A stretch of 64,000 nucleotides of DNA from Diaminobutyricibacter sp. McL0608. GTDB taxonomy: Bacteria > Actinomycetota > Actinomycetes > Actinomycetales > Microbacteriaceae. The notes below the pieces were generated by a model. It searched no databases. It saw only the letters and a program-made list of their open reading frames with translations, and was not told the origin of the DNA. Location: the NCBI RefSeq assembly GCF_039613825.1, contig NZ_CP154826.1, forward strand, positions 124,001 through 188,000, in the 5' to 3' direction. Shown here in pieces: positions 43,373-52,297 of the stretch (the first letter of the stretch is position 1; each line of letters opens with the position of its first letter). The position numbers and the translations under genes are program-made.

Positions 43373-44254
43373 ATGAACAACATCCTCATCCTGAACAACG
43401 GAGTCGAGATCCCGGCGCTCGGCTTCGGCGTCTTCCAGACGCCGCCCGACGAGACGACGGATGCCGTGGCCACTGCGCTGTCGACCGGCTACCGGTTGAT
43501 CGACACGGCGGCCGCGTATGCCAACGAGCGCGGTGTCGGCGACGCCATCCGCGACTCCGGACTCGCCCGCGATGACATCTTCATCGAGACGAAGGTCTGG
43601 ATCAGCGACTACGGCTACGACGAAACGCTGCACGCGTTCGACAAGAGTGCCCGCAAGCTCGGCGTCGACACCATCGACCTGTTCATCCTGCACCAGGCGC
43701 TGCCCAGCGCGTTCGACAAGACCGTCAACGCGTACCGCGCGCTCGAGCGGCTGCTCGCCGACGGGAAGGTGCGCGCGATCGGCGTCAGCAACTTCATGCC
43801 CGCCCACCTCGCGTCCCTGCTCGAGCAGACCGAGGTCGTCCCGGCCGTGAACCAGATCGAGGTGCATCCGTACTTCACGCAGCCCGAGGTGCGGACGGTG
43901 GACGCGGAGCACGGCATCCTGACCCAGGCGTGGTCGCCGATCGGCGGCATCACGTCCTATCGAGGCGAGGGTGCGACAAGCACGTTCCACAATCCCGTGA
44001 TCCTGGCGATCGCCGCCGTTCACGGCAAGTCGGCTGCTCAGGTGATGTTGCGGTGGCACCTGCAGGAAGGCCGCTCCGCGATCCCGAAGTCAGTGAAGCC
44101 GGAGCGCATCCGCGAGAACTTCGACGTGTTCGACTTCGAGCTCACCCCCGACGAGCTTCATCAGATCGATGTGCTCGATCGTGGCGTTCGCGGCGGACCC
44201 GAGCCTGATGTCATCACTCTCGATACCTTCGGCCGCGAGATTCCCGAGAGCTGA
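43373..44254 (+). CDS. Aldo/keto reductase, 2,5-diketogluconate-reductase type
   Basis: A 293-aa AKR with the complete tetrad: Asp/Tyr in LIDTAAAYANE, Lys in FIETKVWI and His in LFILHQ. The cofactor loop is AIPKSVKPERIRENF. It reduces aldehydes or ketosugars with NADPH. The ATG at 43373 is chosen over an in-frame frame beginning at 43307 because the family starts close to this Met. It is the intact parent of the scar at 34.2 kb. Confidence 0.85.
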   Translation: MNNILILNNGVEIPALGFGVFQTPPDETTDAVATALSTGYRLIDTAAAYANERGVGDAIRDSGLARDDIFIETKVWISDYGYDETLHAFDKSARKLGVDTIDLFILHQALPSAFDKTVNAYRALERLLADGKVRAIGVSNFMPAHLASLLEQTEVVPAVNQIEVHPYFTQPEVRTVDAEHGILTQAWSPIGGITSYRGEGATSTFHNPVILAIAAVHGKSAAQVMLRWHLQEGRSAIPKSVKPERIRENFDVFDFELTPDELHQIDVLDRGVRGGPEPDVITLDTFGREIPES

Positions 44255-44257
44255 CGG

Positions 44258-45156
44258 GTGGGCGGCATGGACAATCCAGCCGAGGTGCGCGAGTTCCTTG
44301 TGACACGCCGCGCACGCCTCACACCGGAACAAGCCGGAATCATCGGCGGTGGCCGCCGTCGCGTGGCCGGCCTGCGCCGCGAGGAGGTCGCGATGCTCGC
44401 CGGAATGAGCACCGACTACTACGCCAGGATGGAGCGCGGAAACCTCGCCGGCGTATCGCCTGAAGTCCTCGAGGCGTTGGCGCGAGCATTGCAGCTCGAC
44501 GAGGCCGAAATCGCGCACCTCCACGACCTTGCGCGGGCCGCGACACCCGTGAACCCCATCCGGAAACGCTCCCGGGCCGCGGAGGCGACCGTGCGCCCGC
44601 CACTCCAGCGGCTGCTGGATGCGATCAGTGTGCCGGCGTATCTCGCGAACGTGCGCAAGGACTTCCTGGCCACCAACACGCTCGGAGCGGCGGTGTTCGC
44701 TCCGATCCTCGACGACCCGTCGAACGGGCGGAACAACGCCCGCTTCACCTTCCTGAACCCGGCATCCCGAATCTTCTACCCGGACTGGGAGCAGGGAGCC
44801 GCCAGCATCGTCGCTTCCCTCCGGGTCGAGGCGGGAAAGAACCCTCACGACAAGGCGCTCACCGACCTCATCGGGGAGCTCGTCACCCGCAGCGACACGT
44901 TCCGCACCCAGTGGGCGAAACACGACGTCGATTCCACCGGAGCGGAACCAAACGCATCCATCACCCTGCGGTCGGCGATCTCGAATTCGACTACGAGGCA
45001 ATGGAGGTGCCGAGCAATCCGGGGTTGGTGATGTTCGCGTGCACTCCTGAACCCGGCTCCCCGACGGAGGAGCGTCTTCGACTGCTCGGCAGCCTCGCCG
45101 TCACGGATGTCGCCCCTATTCACACCGGGTCGAAATCAGAAGAGGAAAACGCATGA
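44258..45156 (+). pseudogene. XRE/MmyB-type regulator interrupted by a one-base frameshift
   Basis: The N-terminal helix-turn-helix (RRVAGLRREEVAMLAGMSTDYYARMERG) and most of the MmyB-like ligand domain (…DDPSNGRNNARFTFLNPASRIFYPDWEQ…) read in frame to …WAKHDV at 44929. The expected continuation, RFHRSGTKRIHHPAVGDLEFDYEAMEVP, then appears in the next frame and ends at 45156. One missing base after GTC explains it. The uncorrected frame runs to 45031. ATG at 44267 is an alternative start. It would control the overlapping downstream gene. Confidence 0.75.
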
Positions 45157-45467
45157 CCCAGCCAACTTCTGCCCAGGCCGCGATCATGGACTTCGCACCC
45201 AAGCTCGTCGAGCTCACTGACGACGTGCTCTTCGGCGATGTATGGGAACACGGCGACCTGCCAAAACGCGACCGGAGTCTCATCACCGTCGCGAGCCTGA
45301 TCACCTCCAGCAGCTTCGAGCAACTGCCCAATCAGCTTCGGTTGGCGAAGGCGAACGGGCTCACCGAGACCGAGATCACGGAAGCGATCATCCACCTCGC
45401 GTTCTACGCGGGCTGGCCCAAAGCCATGTCGGCGATCCAGGTCGCCGAGAAGGTGTTCGCAGAGTAG
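45153..45467 (+). CDS. Carboxymuconolactone-decarboxylase-family protein
   Basis: A 104-aa helical protein (…VLFGDVWEHGDLPKRDRSLITVASLITSSSFEQLPNQLRLAKANGLTETEITEAIIHLAFYAGWPKAMSAI…) typical of small CMD proteins. It lacks the CxxC pair of AhpD peroxidases, so a peroxidase role is unlikely. Its ATG overlaps the stop of the restored regulator frame (ATGA), which supports both the frameshift interpretation and the regulator-target pairing. Confidence 0.85.
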   Translation: MTQPTSAQAAIMDFAPKLVELTDDVLFGDVWEHGDLPKRDRSLITVASLITSSSFEQLPNQLRLAKANGLTETEITEAIIHLAFYAGWPKAMSAIQVAEKVFAE

Positions 45468-45506
45468 TTCCGCCGGCTGGGGCCGGCCGTCGTCGTCACT
45501 CTCAGG

Positions 45507-45764
45507 TCAGTGTTCTGCTTTCGGATAGTTGCCGTGTCGGAGTCGAGCAGGGCGGACGAGAGGGGCGCGTCCCTCTCTCGATGCGCCGATGTACGTGCCT
45601 TCGACTGCCGGGTCGGGACCGTCTGTCCCGTCGGCTCTGGTGTAGGTGCCGTGCACTGTTCTGAGAACTTGAGGCTCGGGCTCGACGTGGGTGTACGTGC
45701 CTTCGTAGTCGTCGCGCGTGGGGCCGGAGGTGCCGTTCGCGTTCTGTGCAGATGACATGGTCAT
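45507..45764 (-). CDS. Small protein with four G(T/N)Y repeats, 85 aa
   Basis: No known function. The body is a set of short repeats: DDYEGTYTHVEPE, VHGTYTRADG, VEGTYIGASRE and RHGNYPKAE, spaced by 10-20 residues, with no cysteine, signal peptide or membrane segment. AAGGAG lies nine bases before the ATG at 45764; nearby in-frame ATGs (45770, 45773, 45758) are possible. The gene is divergent from a MarR regulator and starts next to an 18-bp palindrome, so it is probably a direct MarR target. Confidence 0.6.
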   Translation of the reverse strand: MTMSSAQNANGTSGPTRDDYEGTYTHVEPEPQVLRTVHGTYTRADGTDGPDPAVEGTYIGASREGRAPLVRPARLRHGNYPKAEH

Positions 45765-45779
45765 TGTCATCATCTCCTT

Positions 45780-45797
45780 AATTGCGCTATCGCAATT
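45780..45797. promoter_or_regulatory. MarR operator
   Basis: AATTGCG-CTAT-CGCAATT is a palindrome with perfect 7-bp arms. It touches the ribosome-binding site of the minus-strand repeat protein and ends one base before the -35 box of the plus-strand MarR gene. Confidence 0.7.
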
Positions 45798-45798
45798 G

Positions 45799-45827
45799 TT
45801 GCACTTTACGTGGTGATTGTGAATACT
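45799..45827 (+). promoter_or_regulatory. Leaderless promoter of the MarR gene
   Basis: TTGCAC (45799-45804) and AATACT (45822-45827) are 17 bases apart. The ATG at 45835 is eight bases after the -10 box and has no Shine-Dalgarno sequence. Confidence 0.5.
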
Positions 45828-45834
45828 GAGCAGC

Positions 45835-46323
45835 ATGAATCCCGCACGAGCCCTCAGCGTCGGAGTGGACGAGTTGAATGCGGCCCTCGCCGCTGCCAAC
45901 GTGATGATGCGGGTAGCTGCCCGGTCGGTTCTCGACGTGGAAGACGTGGTCACGACGCCTCAGTTGCGCGTTCTCATGCTGATCGCCGCGTTCGGTCCGC
46001 AGAACCTCGGTGCTGTCGCAGTCGAGTTGGGCGTGCATCCGTCGAACGCGACCCGAACCTGCGAAAAGCTGGTCCAGGCCGGGCTGATCGTCCGGTCGGA
46101 CGACCCTGCCGACCGTCGCTACATCCAGCTCGAACTCACGACAGAGGGCTCGGCGGTCGTCGATCGGGTGCTCACAGAACGACGGGATGCGATGGCTGAC
46201 GTCTTCGCGAGCATGTCACCGGAAGACGCAGCCACGGTGGCGTCAGCCTTCGAGACATTCGCTCGCGCGGCCGGCGGCGAGCCGACGCGCGACGGCCGGT
46301 TCGCCTTCGGCTTCACCTTCTGA
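45835..46323 (+). CDS. MarR-family transcriptional regulator
   Basis: A 162-aa winged-helix protein with TTPQLRVLMLIAAFGPQNLGAVAVELGVHPSNATRTCEKLVQAGLI and the wing motif DPADRRYIQLELTTEG. It lacks cysteines in the DNA-binding domain except one (TCEKL), so oxidant sensing through a Cys pair is not supported. It is divergent from the GTY-repeat protein gene. Confidence 0.88.
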   Translation: MNPARALSVGVDELNAALAAANVMMRVAARSVLDVEDVVTTPQLRVLMLIAAFGPQNLGAVAVELGVHPSNATRTCEKLVQAGLIVRSDDPADRRYIQLELTTEGSAVVDRVLTERRDAMADVFASMSPEDAATVASAFETFARAAGGEPTRDGRFAFGFTF

Positions 46324-46380
46324 GGCGACGGCGAGATCTGCATCGCCGCGCCCCGATTCCACCGGGATTATGCTGGATGG

Positions 46381-47997
46381 ATGACCGGCGAGCGGCTCGC
46401 CATATCGCTTCTCGGCACCTTCTCTGTTGCCGTGGACGATCACGTCGTTCCCGAGGGCGAATGGCATCTGAAGCGCGCGGCCGATCTGGTGAAGCTCCTC
46501 GCCATCGTTTCGCGGCACAGGCTCGCGCGCGAAGAAGTGATAGAAGCCCTCTGGCCAGAGGGACGTCCTGAGCGGGGCGCGACGAATCTGCGCAAGGTCG
46601 CATTTCAGGCACGGCGTGCCCTCGGTTTGACTGACGGCATCGTGCTCGACGAGGGGCTGGTGGCGCTGGCGCCAGACCATTCCGTGCAGACCGACCGCGA
46701 CCGATTCGTGGATGCGGCATCTCGAGCGCTGGCGTCCGGGGATCCCGCGGCCTGCCGCGCGGCGGCTTCTCTGTACAATGGCGAGCTTCTCCCCGAAGAT
46801 CCTTACGCCGTGTGGTGCGAGGCGGATAGGCGTTATCTGAAGGGGCTCTTCCGCGACGTGTTGGCTCAGGGACAACTGTGGGGCCGGTTGGTGCGTGAGG
46901 AACCAACTGACGAGCGCGCGCATCGGGAGATCATGCGGGCCCAGCTGGAGCGGGGCGATCGCGCGGGCGCAATGCGGCAGTTCGATCTGCTTCGCACGAC
47001 GCTTCGGGACAGCCTCGGTGTTGCGCCGGGCCCGGACACGGTCGAACTCTACGATCGGGCGCTCAACATGGATGGCCGAGACGTCCCGACGCCGGCCGAG
47101 CGCGCTCGGGCCCTCCTGGCCTGGGGCATGGTGCACTGGCATCGTTCCGATCTCGACGAGGCGGAACGAACCGCCATCGAAGCACGCGCGCTCGCCATCG
47201 ATGCGGGGTTGCCTCGGGAACTCGCCGAGGCCAGCGAGCTGCTCGCACTGATCGCTCATGTGCAGGCCAGATGGCATGAGGTGTTCGCGGACAGCTTCTT
47301 GGAGAGTCTTTCCCGCAATGCGGATCTCGCTCCGTTCGTCTTCGACGCGAACGTGTGCATGAGCGAATTCGTGCTCTGGGAGCAGAACGGATTGCGTGAC
47401 GTCGCCGACGTCGCGAGGCAGCTGATTCAGTTCAGTACCACCCGGAGCGCGCCTCAGGCTGAAGCGGTGGGCAGGCTGCTGCGCGGCGAAGTCGCGCTGC
47501 TGTCGGGACGTGTCGGAGCCGAGGTGCGTGAAGACCTGGCTCGCGCCGTGGCGCTACACGACGAATCGTCATCGACAACGGGTTTGGCGTTGTCGGTGGA
47601 GCGTCTCGCCCAGCTCGAGGCCCGGGTCGGGGACCGAGCACGAGCAGGGGAGGAGCATCGGCGTGCTCTGCAGATCGCTGAGCAGACGGCTGTGCGCGAG
47701 CACCTCCTGCCCCTGATCTACGGGGGCATGCTTCAGGGTGAAGCGACCGGCAGAGCACACGAGGTGATCGACGAAGCCGAGGATGCGTTCGGCCGGCTCA
47801 CGCCGTGTGACACGTGCGCGATGTCGTTCAGGGTGAATGCCTCGCTGGCATACGCGCACTCCGGTGACCTGAGCCGCTCGGCGGATTACCTCGCGGAAGC
47901 ACGCCGCGTGGTTCCGATGTGGTCGGGTGGGCCGTGGCACGCGGCAGTCGATGAGGCGGATGCCGCCCTGCGTCTCGCGGGCGGCGGCTCGAGGTAA
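46381..47997 (+). CDS. BTAD/AfsR-type transcriptional activator with TPR domain
   Basis: The 538-aa protein has an OmpR-like winged helix at residues 8-80 (LLGTFSVAVDDHVVP…REEVIEALWPEGRPERGATNLRKVAFQARRAL). The bacterial transcriptional activation domain spans about residues 95-235, and an alpha-helical TPR-like region runs to the end. It lacks the NB-ARC ATPase of full AfsR/SARP regulators. TATGCT at 46369-46374 is seven bases before the ATG, which suggests a leaderless mRNA. It probably controls the DUF4242 gene that follows. Confidence 0.82.
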   Translation: MTGERLAISLLGTFSVAVDDHVVPEGEWHLKRAADLVKLLAIVSRHRLAREEVIEALWPEGRPERGATNLRKVAFQARRALGLTDGIVLDEGLVALAPDHSVQTDRDRFVDAASRALASGDPAACRAAASLYNGELLPEDPYAVWCEADRRYLKGLFRDVLAQGQLWGRLVREEPTDERAHREIMRAQLERGDRAGAMRQFDLLRTTLRDSLGVAPGPDTVELYDRALNMDGRDVPTPAERARALLAWGMVHWHRSDLDEAERTAIEARALAIDAGLPRELAEASELLALIAHVQARWHEVFADSFLESLSRNADLAPFVFDANVCMSEFVLWEQNGLRDVADVARQLIQFSTTRSAPQAEAVGRLLRGEVALLSGRVGAEVREDLARAVALHDESSSTTGLALSVERLAQLEARVGDRARAGEEHRRALQIAEQTAVREHLLPLIYGGMLQGEATGRAHEVIDEAEDAFGRLTPCDTCAMSFRVNASLAYAHSGDLSRSADYLAEARRVVPMWSGGPWHAAVDEADAALRLAGGGSR

Positions 47998-48073
47998 CGC
48001 TCGAGGAACGCCTGTCTCGTAGCGTACGAGCTGCGGGATGAAGGTCATCCTGACGATGAGCAAGGAGGATGCC

Positions 48074-48325
48074 ATGCCACTGTTCATGGACATTCATCGC
48101 AGCATGCCTGACGGTGCGGACGCCGAAATGCTGGAGCACGCGCACCAGGCGGACCTGAAAGTTCAGGAGAAGTACAACGCCACTTACCTCAATTACTGGT
48201 TCGACGTCGAAGCCGGACGGATCTTCTGCCTCGTCGAGGCGCCAGACGCGGAGAGCGCAGAGGCGGTTCACCGTGAGTCTCACGGCCTGGTCGCCGATGA
48301 GATCTACCCGGTCGCGCAAGGCTGA
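48074..48325 (+). CDS. DUF4242-family small protein
   Basis: MPLFMDIHRSMP…YLNYWFDVEAGRIFCLVEAPDAESAEAVHRESHGLVADEIYPV is an 83-aa ferredoxin-like fold. Streptomyces SCO4226, a nickel-binding member, is the characterised relative I recall. AAGGAGG precedes the ATG; an in-frame ATG at 48038 is less likely. It lies 76 bases after a BTAD regulator, a pairing I recall in other actinobacteria. Confidence 0.8.
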   Translation: MPLFMDIHRSMPDGADAEMLEHAHQADLKVQEKYNATYLNYWFDVEAGRIFCLVEAPDAESAEAVHRESHGLVADEIYPVAQG

Positions 48326-48350
48326 GGGCGTCCCGCAACACGGTGGCGGC

Positions 48351-49011
48351 TCAGGAGCGAAGCTGAATCCACTGTCCCTCGGAAACGACTTCTGCGACTC
48401 CGCCCACGACGGAGATCGCGGTCTCGTCGTCCATGGCGTACGCCGGTCCGTCGATCTCCGTGGCCCATCGCTCCGCCTGGGCGAGCGTGTTGGTCGGGAA
48501 GACGTCGAGATGCGGGAAGATCGAGAAGTCGACGAGGCCCAGGGTCCTGTCGTCTTCAGCGCCCGACCACTCCACGAAGGCGGAACCGATCCGAGGCGTC
48601 ATCACCATGCTGCCGGCGCTCACCCCGACCCAGACGGTGTCGTTCAGCGACGGCAGGAGGTCGACCAGTCCCGACTGCCGCATCCAGTGACACAGGTACG
48701 TCGCGTCGCCGCCGTCCACGAGCAGGACGTCTGCTTCACGGACCCAGGGCACCCAACGCTCCTGTCCGATGGGGCAGCGCCGACAGCTCGAGAAGGCCCA
48801 CCGAGGCCCAATCCAGGGAGGTCATTCCTCCCCAGGGCGGCAGGCCGCTCACGAAGCCTCGTGCTGATTCCGGCCCACACAGGGGGTGGCCCCACTGCGC
48901 GGTCGGAATGCAGAGGGCTGAGGCCTCTGCGATCGGCTTGCCGAGCAGGCCGGCCAGCGCGTCCTGGATGCTCTGGTTGGTAATGCCTCCGGACGTGAGG
49001 AGAAGTTTCAC
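48351..49011 (-). pseudogene. Peptidase E-like (S51) protein interrupted by a frameshift
   Basis: The N-terminal frame (VKLLLTSGGITNQSIQDALAGLLGKPIAEASALCIPTAQ…) runs to …LELSALP. The C-terminal frame continues IGQERWVPWVREADVLLVDGGDATYLCHW…VWVGVSAGSMVM to the stop at 48351. The junction is a run of four C on the minus strand (48774-48771); removing one C joins the frames. The nucleophile Ser is in GVSAGSM. Peptidase E cleaves Asp-X dipeptides. AGGAGG precedes the GTG at 49011. Pseudogene or sequence error. Confidence 0.75.
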
Positions 49012-49092
49012 CGCGCCTCCTGGGTCGAAAATGGCGGGTCGCACGGACGTCGTCCACTATCCCGATCCTAAGTTTCGACCCAGGGGGCGTGT

Positions 49093-50574
49093 CTACTTGT
49101 GCGGTTTCTCCAGCTCGAAGAAGTCGTCCACTCCTGCGGCCTCGGCCTCGCGACGGCGGGCGCGCTGAGACGGTGCGACCAGCGCGGCGATGATCGCAAG
49201 AACTCCGACGGCGGCAGATACCCAGAAGCCGATCGTGAAGGCGTCGTCGGTGGGAGCACCTTGCGCGGTGATGTTCGAGGAGATCAGCGCGGCGATGACG
49301 GCCGTGCCGATGCTGCTGCCGACGGTGCGGATGACGGTGTTCGCGCTGATCGCCTCGCTGGTCTGGGTTGCCGGCACGCTCTCGACGATCGCGTTCGACG
49401 TCGCGGCCAGCGCCATCCCGATTCCGATGCCGGTCAGGATTCCCGACACGACGATCTGCCATTCCTCGGCATGGCCGAGTGCGGGAATCAGGAAGGCCAC
49501 GGTGACCGAGACGCCGCCGAGGATCATCGGGATCTTGGGGCCGATGCGACGGATGAGGATGCCCGCGGCGACACCCGCGAGAACCATGGCGACGACGGTG
49601 GGAAGCAGGAAGAGGCCGGCCTCGCTGACGGACTTGCCGAATCCGTAGCCGAGGATGGTGGGCAGCTGCAGCAGCGTCGGAACGAGGATGAAGGTGCCGA
49701 ACATCGCGAAACCGAAGGCGAGCGCGACGACGTGTGCGGTCCAGACGCCACGGTGCTTGAACAGGCGAACGTCGATCAGCGGCTCCTTGACGCGGAGCTC
49801 GACGAAGACGAACACGATGAGGGCGACGCCGCCGAGGATGAGCAGACCGATCGTTTTGCCGTCGCCCCAGCCCCACTTCTCGCCCTCGCTGATGGCGAGA
49901 AGCAGTGCGACGAGACCGATGGAGAGGATCGCTGTGCCGAGCATGTCGAGGCGGCCGGGCGTGCGAACCGGGGATTCCGGGATGCCGAAGATCGCACCGA
50001 GCAGGGCGATCACGACGAGGATCGCGGGGAACCAGAACAGCCAGTGCCAGCCGAGCCCTTCCACGATGGGACCCGCGGCGACGATGCCGACGCCGGCGCC
50101 GATGCCGAAGATCGCCGAGAGCAGCCCGATCGTCACGCTGACGCGCTCCTTCGGCAGTTCATCGCGCACGATGCCGATCGACAGCGGCATCACGGCGCCT
50201 GCCGCTCCCTGCAGAACACGAGCCACGATGAGCACGCCGAGGTTCGGCGCGAGTGCCGCCAGCACTGTGCCGACGAGGAGCAGGGCGAGGACGATGATGA
50301 TGACCTTGCGCTTACCGACCATGTCGCCGAGGCGCCCGAGGATCGGAGTCAGCACTGCAGCGGAGAGGAGGTAGGCGGTGAGCACCCAACTCGCGTCCGC
50401 CGTGGCGACGCCCAGATCTTTGCCGATGGTGGTGAGCGCAGGCGCGACGAGGGATTGCAGCACCGCGAATGACAGACCTCCCAGCGAGAGGAAGAGGATG
50501 ATCGCGGTTCCGCGTGACCGCGTCGCCTTCTGGGTGGATACCGAGCCCGTGACGGGACTCTGAACGGCGGACAT
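49093..50574 (-). CDS. MFS multidrug efflux transporter (DHA2 type)
   Basis: A 493-aa membrane protein with about 14 hydrophobic segments. Motif A is LGRLGDMVGKRK after the second helix, and a motif C-like glycine-rich stretch (FGIGAGVGIVAAGPIVE) lies in helix 5. It belongs to the EmrB/QacA-like drug:proton antiporters. It is divergent from a TetR repressor, with a palindrome between them, the usual arrangement for drug-induced efflux. AGGGAG precedes the ATG. Confidence 0.88.
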   Translation of the reverse strand: MSAVQSPVTGSVSTQKATRSRGTAIILFLSLGGLSFAVLQSLVAPALTTIGKDLGVATADASWVLTAYLLSAAVLTPILGRLGDMVGKRKVIIIVLALLLVGTVLAALAPNLGVLIVARVLQGAAGAVMPLSIGIVRDELPKERVSVTIGLLSAIFGIGAGVGIVAAGPIVEGLGWHWLFWFPAILVVIALLGAIFGIPESPVRTPGRLDMLGTAILSIGLVALLLAISEGEKWGWGDGKTIGLLILGGVALIVFVFVELRVKEPLIDVRLFKHRGVWTAHVVALAFGFAMFGTFILVPTLLQLPTILGYGFGKSVSEAGLFLLPTVVAMVLAGVAAGILIRRIGPKIPMILGGVSVTVAFLIPALGHAEEWQIVVSGILTGIGIGMALAATSNAIVESVPATQTSEAISANTVIRTVGSSIGTAVIAALISSNITAQGAPTDDAFTIGFWVSAAVGVLAIIAALVAPSQRARRREAEAAGVDDFFELEKPHK

Positions 50575-50590
50575 GTAACTCCCTAGCTAT

Positions 50591-50606
50591 GTAAGCACGT
50601 GCTGAC
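50591..50606. promoter_or_regulatory. Candidate TetR operator of the efflux pair
   Basis: GTAAGCACGTGCTGAC contains the perfect core AGCACGTGCT (50594-50603) with matching GT/AC ends. It lies 17 bases upstream of the transporter start, in the divergent gap. Confidence 0.55.
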
Positions 50607-50694
50607 TTGACGAGTATTCCCTATGGGGGAAGGTGAGTCAACAAGCGTTTACTTTGAGTGTCGACCGGGTACAGTGGCCGGTGGGAACTGCGAA

Positions 50695-51345
50695 ATGACC
50701 AACGAGACGAAGGAGTCAAGCGGGATGCTCGCTGAGACGGTGCTCGACGCGGATGACGAATTGGTGCGCTCGGGTCGCGACGCCGCGGCAACCCAGCGGG
50801 CCTTGGTGCGGGCAGCGCGGCGGCGGTTCGCGACCGAAGGATATCGAGCTACGACGGTGCGGCAGATCGCTGCGGATGCCGGCGTGAATGTCGCTTTGAT
50901 CAGTCGCTACTTCGAGTCGAAGGAGGGGCTCTTCGAGGCTTGCATGATGCGCACCTCGAACGAACTGGACTCGCAGACTCCGACCGGATCGTCCGACGTC
51001 AGCGCCGTGATCGAGCGACTCATCGCTCACGTCGTGAACGCCCCAGACGGCGACGACCCTCTGCAGTTGCTCCTCCTGCTGCGCTCCTCCGGCGACGAGA
51101 ATGCTGATCGCATCCGCCGCCGAACCATGGAGCACTTCACCGAGCGACTCGCTGAGGCAGCAGGGTGGAGGGCCGACGACCCCGAGACGGCGCCGATCCT
51201 GCTACGTGCCCAGCTCGCGATCGCGACGATGCTCGGGGTGGTGATGCTGCGCACCTCGACGGGGGTGCAGCCCATCGCATCCGCCGGATTCGATGACCTG
51301 GCCGAGCCGCTCGGGCGGATATTCGGCGAACTCCTCGCGGGCTGA
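50695..51345 (+). CDS. TetR-family repressor of the efflux transporter
   Basis: A 216-aa protein with the TetR helix-turn-helix (residues about 38-80: RALVRAARRRFATEGYRATTVRQIAADAGVNVALISRYFESKEGLFEA) and a variable ligand domain. The ATG at 50725 (MLAETV…) has a better ribosome-binding site (AAGGAG, nine bases) and may be the true start, giving 206 aa. It is divergent from the MFS gene. Confidence 0.87.
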   Translation: MTNETKESSGMLAETVLDADDELVRSGRDAAATQRALVRAARRRFATEGYRATTVRQIAADAGVNVALISRYFESKEGLFEACMMRTSNELDSQTPTGSSDVSAVIERLIAHVVNAPDGDDPLQLLLLLRSSGDENADRIRRRTMEHFTERLAEAAGWRADDPETAPILLRAQLAIATMLGVVMLRTSTGVQPIASAGFDDLAEPLGRIFGELLAG

Positions 51346-51516
51346 GCACCCTCGGGCTCAAGCGCCAGCGTCAGGCACTCGTCGGAAGCCCGACGACCTG
51401 GCGGGCGCCGTCTATCGACTGACTGCACTCGCCGGAACGCGACAAGACGGCTCTTGTCGGCCGGGCTCACGCCTAATAGAGTTCGTTCGCCAGTTCAATG
51501 ACGAACGGAGAGACTC

Positions 51517-52245
51517 ATGTCCGCAACAGCTCTGCCTTCGAGTGGGGATGTACCCGAGCGGCCTGCAGGAAACGACAAGACCTGCGATGCGCGCGGGATG
51601 GCCGAGATCCACCGGCTTTTCCGTTCAGGTTTCGCCGAGGCGCCGGCGCTGGTGTCGGGCGTCGCGGAGGCCGATTCCGGGCACGCGGATGTCGTGGGCG
51701 ATCATCTCGCGATGCTGTCCGTCGAGCTCCACGCACATCACGAGGGCGAAGATACGCACCTGTGGGGCATGCTGGAGCAGCGCGCACCCTCGTGCGCTGC
51801 GCACGTTGAGCGGATGAAGCAGCATCACGCCGAGTTACTCGTGCACCTGAAAGAGATGGATGCGGCGCTGCCCGCATGGCGGACCAGCGGGCGTGCGCGG
51901 GATGCGGACGCCGTGCGATCCGCCCTCGATGGAATCAACGCCGCCCTGGCTGTTCATCTGCCGGACGAGGAGGCGAACATCGTTCCCGTGATGGAGACGA
52001 CACTGACTCCGAAAGAGGTCGAGTGGTTCGCCGACCACGGGCGCAAGGCGACTCCGAAAGGCAAGAGCTGGGAGACGATGGGCGCGATTCTCGCAGCCCA
52101 ACCCGACGGGGGCGTCGAGTGGCAGCGCGAGAACCTGCCCGCGCCTGCCCGGCTGCTGTGGCGCATCGTCGGCAAAGGGCGGTACGAGAAGAACCGGAAG
52201 GAGCTGACCGGAGGTCTTGCAGGTGGAGGGTCCTCGAGCAGGTGA
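51517..52245 (+). CDS. Hemerythrin HHE-domain protein
   Basis: The 242-aa protein has the di-iron helical bundle at residues about 25-165. Metal-ligand motifs are GDHLAMLSVELHAHHEGEDTHLW, HVERMKQHHAEL and HLPDEEANIVP. A basic C-terminal tail ends RYEKNRKELTGG. Such proteins bind oxygen or sense iron or nitric oxide. TAATAG at 51474-51479 may be the -10 box, and an 8-bp hairpin (51440-51447 with 51452-51459) lies just upstream. The ATG follows CGGAGAG. Confidence 0.82.
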   Translation: MSATALPSSGDVPERPAGNDKTCDARGMAEIHRLFRSGFAEAPALVSGVAEADSGHADVVGDHLAMLSVELHAHHEGEDTHLWGMLEQRAPSCAAHVERMKQHHAELLVHLKEMDAALPAWRTSGRARDADAVRSALDGINAALAVHLPDEEANIVPVMETTLTPKEVEWFADHGRKATPKGKSWETMGAILAAQPDGGVEWQRENLPAPARLLWRIVGKGRYEKNRKELTGGLAGGGSSSR

Positions 52246-52297
52246 GACCCTTTCGTTCCTTCGGAAGTTTCCCGGCCGTGCGTGCGTTGCTGTAGTC

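Noticed and set aside
49099-50472. Plus-strand open frame of 457 codons opposite the MFS transporter
   Set aside because: It is an Asp/Arg/Gly-rich shadow of transmembrane-helix codons.
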